Shown piece by piece: positions 60,017 to 64,000 of a stretch of 64,000 nt of DNA. The notes beneath the pieces were generated by a model. That model worked only from the letters and a program-made list of their open reading frames with translations. It made no database searches and was not told the DNA's origin. The position numbers were made by a program, and so were the translations under genes. Each line of letters opens with the position of its first letter. The first letter of the stretch is position 1. Source of the DNA: Phycomyces blakesleeanus NRRL 1555(-) (lineage: Eukaryota > Mucoromycota > Mucoromycetes > Mucorales > Phycomycetaceae); contig NW_017265151.1 of the NCBI RefSeq assembly GCF_001638985.1, forward strand, positions 248,001-312,000, read 5' to 3'.

Positions 60017-61137
60017 GATACATGATATATATATATATATATATAGTAATTATGTAACATAAAATTTCCAAAATGATAAGAAATCTTGTACGTCTGTTAT
60101 ATTTGTATGTGGAAAGGTGGAACGATAAGTACTTTGAGACTCTTTTTTATTGTGTTTATTAAAAGTTCAAGTCAAATCGAATTGTCTTAATAAAAGTTAT
60201 TTTATCTATGATATTTATATTTATTGAGATATATCCAGTCACCCTGGATATGAGTCATCGTAACGGCTTTGCGATAATAGTTTAAGTACTTCTTGAAGAT
60301 GATCCAATGATGGATCTGACACATTGCTCTTATGTTTCAGATAGGACTTCATATTGGATAATCATTTATAACGACCTCTTTGACAGGTACTTCTGTCTGG
60401 GTTCGTATATGATATCGGATATTAAAGTATCCCAAATACAACAACGTCTCAAAGGTGAAAATACACCTTCAACAGAAAGTAAGATGAGAAATAACGTCCC
60501 ATATACACCATATTAAACAGCCATATTTACATAGCTACTTTCCATAAAAATAATAGTTATGTTAATATGTTATTCTATTCCTTTACTTCCACTTTATTGC
60601 CTTTTACAGTACAAATATATATATAATGAGCTATAGAACTGGTTGGATTCCTTCAATCGTGCAAGCTGGTAATGATATGATCCCACCAATTGCAGTTGTT
60701 GTCATTTGGATATCGACCATTAACTCGAACTTCCGTTAAAATTGACGGGTAATCCCAAGAGAAAAAAAAACATTGTAGATCCATATTAACATGTCAACTT
60801 TTTGAAAGTGCATATTGGGTCTATAAGTGAATAAATAATCGTTTGCAAAATGATAAATGTTCTTTTAAAGGAATTTGTTTGCTCTTCTGAGTCACTTGTC
60901 AATTGGGGAATTGAAGGGCAAGCGTTAGACAGGGATTGTGAAAATTTTTCTTCAACTCCTCTTTTTCCAAAAACAGTGTCAATAAGGTGGTTGGAGTTCA
61001 TTGTTGCTTTGTTTTGTTTTAATCAAAATATTGGAAAATAAAGCAATAAATAATACAAAAGAATGCACACATCATGATGGGATTTTAGAGATCAAGTACT
61101 CCAGAGTATCTTGAGTAACATACAGCTCCAGAATTGT

Positions 61138-61170
61138 TTTGTGTAAGGTCTGAGGTCGTGAAGAGCACCT
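61138..61170 (-). repeat. Right 33-bp terminal inverted repeat
   Basis: Exactly complementary to 59984-60016. Confidence 0.9.
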
Positions 61171-61179
61171 CTAAAACAA

Positions 61180-61474
61180 ATTGTTTTAATTTAAGACGAA
61201 TATTCGTAACACTTCCGTTGTATTGCCTTGAGTGTTTCCTGTAGTCCCTAGGATGACAGTGGTTGTAGTGATATCACACTTTACAAAGAGTTTATCTGAA
61301 GCAGAGTTGTATGAACCAAATGCCATGTCCACGGAAGAAGCTTTCATCAAAAAGACGAAGTATTGTTGTGGTTGATTCCTTTCCAGGCGATTTCCTTACA
61401 TATCCGATAATTTTACACCCCTTGCTTATGAGATCGTGTAATCTGGCTTGATATGTTGCGCTAACATTTAGGGC
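61180..61474 (-). pseudogene. Broken coding remnant with an I-I-G-Y-V-R-K-S motif
   Basis: From 61474 down to a stop at 61292 the minus strand reads a non-repetitive protein segment: H-D-L-I-S-K-G-C-K-I-I-G-Y-V-R-K-S-P-G-K-E, then a Leu-rich helix. The sense continues in another frame toward 61180 with V-K-C-D-I-T-T-T and G-N-T-Q-G-N-T. The G-Y-V-R-K-S strand resembles the N-terminus of serine recombinases and also a repeat-associated protein family I associate with Mucoromycota genomes. Both links are recollection, not proof. It has at least one frameshift. Confidence 0.4.
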
Positions 61475-61539
61475 TTATCTAGCCATTGATTCTATAGTAA
61501 AAAAGAGAGAGAGAGAGAGAAAAAAAACATTAAAATCAA

Positions 61540-62270
61540 AGGTATGGAAGTATCAATTTTATTGATTAGTATAATATACCTCGATGTATGCTTTTTAGAA
61601 CCCAAAGGGAGCGGTATATTATCTTGGTTTTGGAGACATCGTTTTCTTTTTTTTTTGGAATTTTGCAGGTTTGATCAACAAGCGTTAAACCTGACTTGGC
61701 TGCGCTGTACCATGTGGAAAATGATCTCGATCTTTTCTCGTCAGATAGATCAATAATCACAGCAGATTCTGAGTAAATCTGCTTCATTGACATTTGCTTT
61801 TGTTCGTAAATGCCAATGTCCACCGGCTGGTGTGATCTATATACTTTGTTCAGGTATTGAATGTTATCTCTGGTTATCTAGTAAAGTCGTTAAACTAATG
61901 CATAACAAAGCACTCTTCTTTATCACTTACCTGGAATAATTTGTTCTTGAAGATTTGTTGATTTTTTGGGAAATCATATTTGTATCGATGGTAGTAGGAT
62001 AGAAAACCATTTACTTTTAGCTTAGGTTGGAGCATGGGCTTACTGGGGTCATCTGTATAGCAAATCTCCAACCCGTTAAGTTTTTCAAAGTTTTCATTTG
62101 TAAATTCTTAGTTAAAAGACAGTGCATATAGTGTGTTTTTGTGTTATTGATATTTAAAAAGAAAAGGCTGACCCAGGTTGGTCCACATAAAAATATATGA
62201 CTGGCTGTAATTTGGCATACCAGTGACTTGAAGGTTGAGGTTAGTTTTATGTTGTTAAGCCTAAGCATAC
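61540..62270 (-). pseudogene. Further broken coding remnants
   Basis: Minus-strand segments around 61823-61600 (I-Y-S-E-S-A-V-I-I-D-L-S-D-E-K), 62045-61940 (N-G-F-L-S-Y-Y-H-R-Y-K-Y-D-F) and 62220-62130 (Y-I-F-M-W-T-N-L-G-Q-P-F) look like protein, but in different frames with stops between. They may be the continuation of the 61180-61474 remnant in reverse order of decay, or separate. No family assigned. Confidence 0.3.
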
Positions 62271-62312
62271 CAATTCTTTTTTTTTTTGGAGGGAAGCAAA
62301 GTACCTTGATAA

Positions 62313-62526
62313 TATAGTAAATTCAAAAACCGGGCCAGCAAATGTAAAATTTGTACTCCGCAACTTATATCTTCTTGAGTTCTTATTCTTTCGCGATAGT
62401 TTTAATACACTCTAGGACATCTGTTAAAGAGCTACAACATACTATGCTAGTATAGATATATATATAGTATTAATAAAAAGTTATATGAAAAAAGTGGAAA
62501 TTTTCAGTGGCCCGGTTTTTTAGGTA
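62313..62526 (+). repeat. Left terminal inverted repeat of the Tc1 element
   Basis: About 214 bp, complementary to 63733-63947, including (TA)n in its centre and a CCGGGCC block near each end. Confidence 0.9.
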
Positions 62527-62539
62527 AAGGTATCTTTTT

Positions 62540-63577
62540 TTATTTTTCATTAATAAGATACCCTTTCTTCAAAATGCATTTATGCACTCTGCTTTGCATG
62601 GATTCAATTAGATTCTTGCACATCTCCTCTGGGATACTATCCCACTCATTCTGGAAACGGGACCACAATTCCCTCATTGAGCTGGCTGGCTCTTCATATT
62701 GGTAGAGTTTGCCCTTTGTGTACGCCCAAAGGTTTTCGATGGGATTAAGGTCAGGCGAAAACGGTGGGAAATCAATGACCTCAATCCCCTCTGCCTTCAA
62801 CCACTTTCTGGTATTGGCTGCAGTGTGTGACCAGGCGTTATCATGCAAAAACATGATATCGGACTTGATGAGATTCTGCTTCTTCAAGGTCTTCAGTAAG
62901 CCCTGCTCCAAAACTGTTACGTATTTTGGGCTTGTCATGGTTTCATTGATCTTGAGAAGCTCTCCGTGACCTCTGGACGAAAAGCATCCCCAAATCATAA
63001 CGTGTCCTCCAGCATGAACAGGGGAAGTCTTACCCTTATATTTTTTAATTGCCGACTTCTTCAACTTCCACCTCCATCTCTTTCCATCCGAGCCAAAGCG
63101 ATTCACCTTACATTCGTCTGAGAAGACAACACACTTCCAGTCCTCCACGGTGAAGTTGATATAGTTCCTTGCGAACTCCATATGCTGCTTGCGGATAGCG
63201 GGGTTTGTTTTTACCTTCGGAGGTGGTTCCAAGGTACAGATGAACCCAGATGCTTTTAGCAAGGTGCGGATTGCTGGAGCCTTGACAGCAAAACCTTCAC
63301 CACATAGCCGTCTCTCTGCCTCTGTTGTTGTCATAAATTCCTCATTTAGGAATGCATAGATGATACGGTGGGCGAGCCTTTCATCGATTTGGGCAGGTCT
63401 ACCCCCAGGAACTGAGGTAGAGATGTTCAATTTTCTTCGATATCTCTTGACAGAAGTCTGCGAAACACCAACAATCTTTGCTACCTCGGCTGTAGACTTT
63501 CCATGTCTAAGTTCAACTTCAATTGAGAGTATTTTGTCGCGTGAGATGGGAGACATTTTTGTTTTAAAGTTGAGCAA
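62540..63577 (-). CDS. Tc1/mariner transposase (DD34E)
   Basis: A 345-residue uninterrupted frame, the usual Tc1 length. The N-terminal paired-like DNA-binding region has two helix-turn-helix segments: T-A-E-V-A-K-I-V-G-V-S-Q-T-S-V-K-R-Y near residue 35, then a G-G-R-P GRPR-like linker and a second one around T-T-T-E-A-E-R-R-L. The catalytic triad is complete: Asp in V-F-S-D-E-C-K-V-N, Asp in F-L-H-D-N-A-W-S-H, and Glu in S-P-D-L-N-P-I-E-N-L-W, with 34 residues between the second Asp and the Glu. It should cut and paste DNA at TA sites. The ATG used opens the frame; a Met eight codons later (M-S-P-I-S-R-D-K) is an equally good start. Confidence 0.95.
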   Translation of the reverse strand: MLNFKTKMSPISRDKILSIEVELRHGKSTAEVAKIVGVSQTSVKRYRRKLNISTSVPGGRPAQIDERLAHRIIYAFLNEEFMTTTEAERRLCGEGFAVKAPAIRTLLKASGFICTLEPPPKVKTNPAIRKQHMEFARNYINFTVEDWKCVVFSDECKVNRFGSDGKRWRWKLKKSAIKKYKGKTSPVHAGGHVMIWGCFSSRGHGELLKINETMTSPKYVTVLEQGLLKTLKKQNLIKSDIMFLHDNAWSHTAANTRKWLKAEGIEVIDFPPFSPDLNPIENLWAYTKGKLYQYEEPASSMRELWSRFQNEWDSIPEEMCKNLIESMQSRVHKCILKKGYLINEK

Positions 63578-63732
63578 AGGAACAAGGAAAACTCTGAAAA
63601 ATTCAATATAATATATCTATTTTGTTTGCATGATTGTGATGTAATGACAAGACACACTCTGTATAAAAATTATCATAAAGCAGTTCTGCATTGAAAGTAA
63701 AGAAATAATGCTTTACTCTATTTTTTGGCCCA

Positions 63733-63947
63733 TACCTAAAAAACCGGGCCACTGAAAATTTCCACTTTTTTTCATATAACTTTTTATTAATACTATATAT
63801 ATATCTATACTAGCATAGTATGTTGTAGCTCTTTAACAGATGTCCTAGAGTGTATTAAAACTATCGCGAAAGAATAAGAACTCAAGAAGATATAAGTTGC
63901 GGAGTACAAATTTTACATTTGCTGGCCCGGTTTTTGAATTTACTATA
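63733..63947 (-). repeat. Right terminal inverted repeat of the Tc1 element
   Basis: About 215 bp, complement of the left arm with a one-base length change. Confidence 0.9.
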
Positions 63948-64000
63948 CATAATGGCATAATGTAAAGTGTAAAATGTAAAATGTAATCATAAAATACAAG

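Larger units (their letters stand above)
59984..61170. mobile_element. Decayed element with perfect 33-bp terminal inverted repeats
   Basis: The segment 59984-60016 (AGGTGCTCTTCACGACCTCA onward) is the exact complement of 61138-61170. The 1187-bp interior has only broken frames. Minus-strand pieces around 60245-60380, 60630-60750 and 60786-61000 read like fragments of one old protein but carry stops. I cannot name the transposase. Perfect repeats with a decayed interior suggest a non-autonomous copy still recognised by a transposase elsewhere, or an element too diverged inside for me to recognise. Confidence 0.75.
62313..63947 (-). mobile_element. Tc1/mariner-type transposon, apparently intact
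   Basis: A 1635-bp unit including TA dinucleotides at both outer edges (62313-62314 and 63946-63947), the expected TA target duplication. The arms 62313-62526 and 63733-63947 are nearly exact inverted copies of about 214 bp. Each arm carries AAAACCGGGCCA near its outer end and the reversed TGGCCCGGTTTT at its inner end, like the paired transposase sites of inverted-repeat/direct-repeat Tc1 elements, but here in inverted orientation. The arms enclose a single uninterrupted transposase gene. Near-identity of the arms and an intact frame point to recent insertion. Confidence 0.92.

Noticed and set aside
1..64000. tRNA, rRNA or CRISPR arrays
   Set aside because: I looked for B-box-like GGTTCRA sequences and for regularly spaced repeats; the few GGTTCGA hits lie in coding exons and the regular repeats are simple microsatellites.
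1..64000. A functional gene cluster linking phosphate, TORC1 and peroxisome genes
   Set aside because: The genes lie on both strands with long spacers, no shared promoters and no common motif; proximity alone does not support a system.

Overview
This window looks like a gene-sparse, AT-rich chromosome segment of a filamentous fungus, most likely an early-diverging Mucoromycota species. The evidence is many short GT-AG introns, very abundant microsatellites, (TA)n tracts inside introns, a Tc1-type transposon, and protein families typical of fungi: GH16 cell-wall enzyme, Kre9/Knh1-like surface protein, Pho80-type cyclin, cytochrome b5-acyl-CoA dehydrogenase fusion. A minor-spliceosome (AT-AC) intron also fits a lineage that kept U12 splicing, as reported for Mucoromycota; the species itself is inferred, not proven. 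All spliced models below were built by hand from the sequence and close in frame across every intron.

Layout. 49-673 (+): 3' end of a GPI-anchored GH16 protein. 1242-3044 (-): AAR2, the U5 snRNP/Prp8 chaperone. 4027-4989 (-): PH-domain protein. 4990-10857: about 5.9 kb of repeat-rich non-coding DNA. 10858-13165 (-): vacuolar-type alkaline phosphatase. 15645-16235 (+): small acidic orphan. 17196-19374 (+): secreted SGNH/CE2-like protein that has lost the Ser nucleophile. 20286-21563 (-): Pho80-like cyclin. 24756-26812 (-): peroxisomal cytochrome b5-acyl-CoA dehydrogenase. 27199-28702: decayed element with long inverted repeats. 28750-30507 (-): spartin/senescence-domain protein. 31439-31824: MITE-like element. 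32951-37908 (-): Mios/Sea4 (GATOR2/SEACAT subunit), 18 exons, with one AT-AC intron. 41884-43786 (+): Kre9/Knh-like single-pass membrane protein. 44130-51149 (-): DHX29-like DExH helicase, 21 exons, with one GC-AG intron. 52102-53151 (+): NmrA-like oxidoreductase. 55920-58526 (+): Ras guanine-nucleotide exchange factor. 58824-59728 (-): Nudix CoA diphosphatase with a GC-AG intron. 59984-63947: a transposon graveyard ending in an apparently intact Tc1/mariner copy.

The genes do not form a pathway cluster. Several touch nutrient signalling and the vacuole or peroxisome (Pho80-like cyclin, alkaline phosphatase, Mios, RasGEF, acyl-CoA dehydrogenase, Nudix), but nothing in the sequence ties them into one system. 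The most unusual features are the AT-AC intron, the two GC-AG introns, the nucleophile-less SGNH protein, the intact Tc1 element with ~214-bp arms carrying paired internal motifs, and several undescribed inverted-repeat elements.
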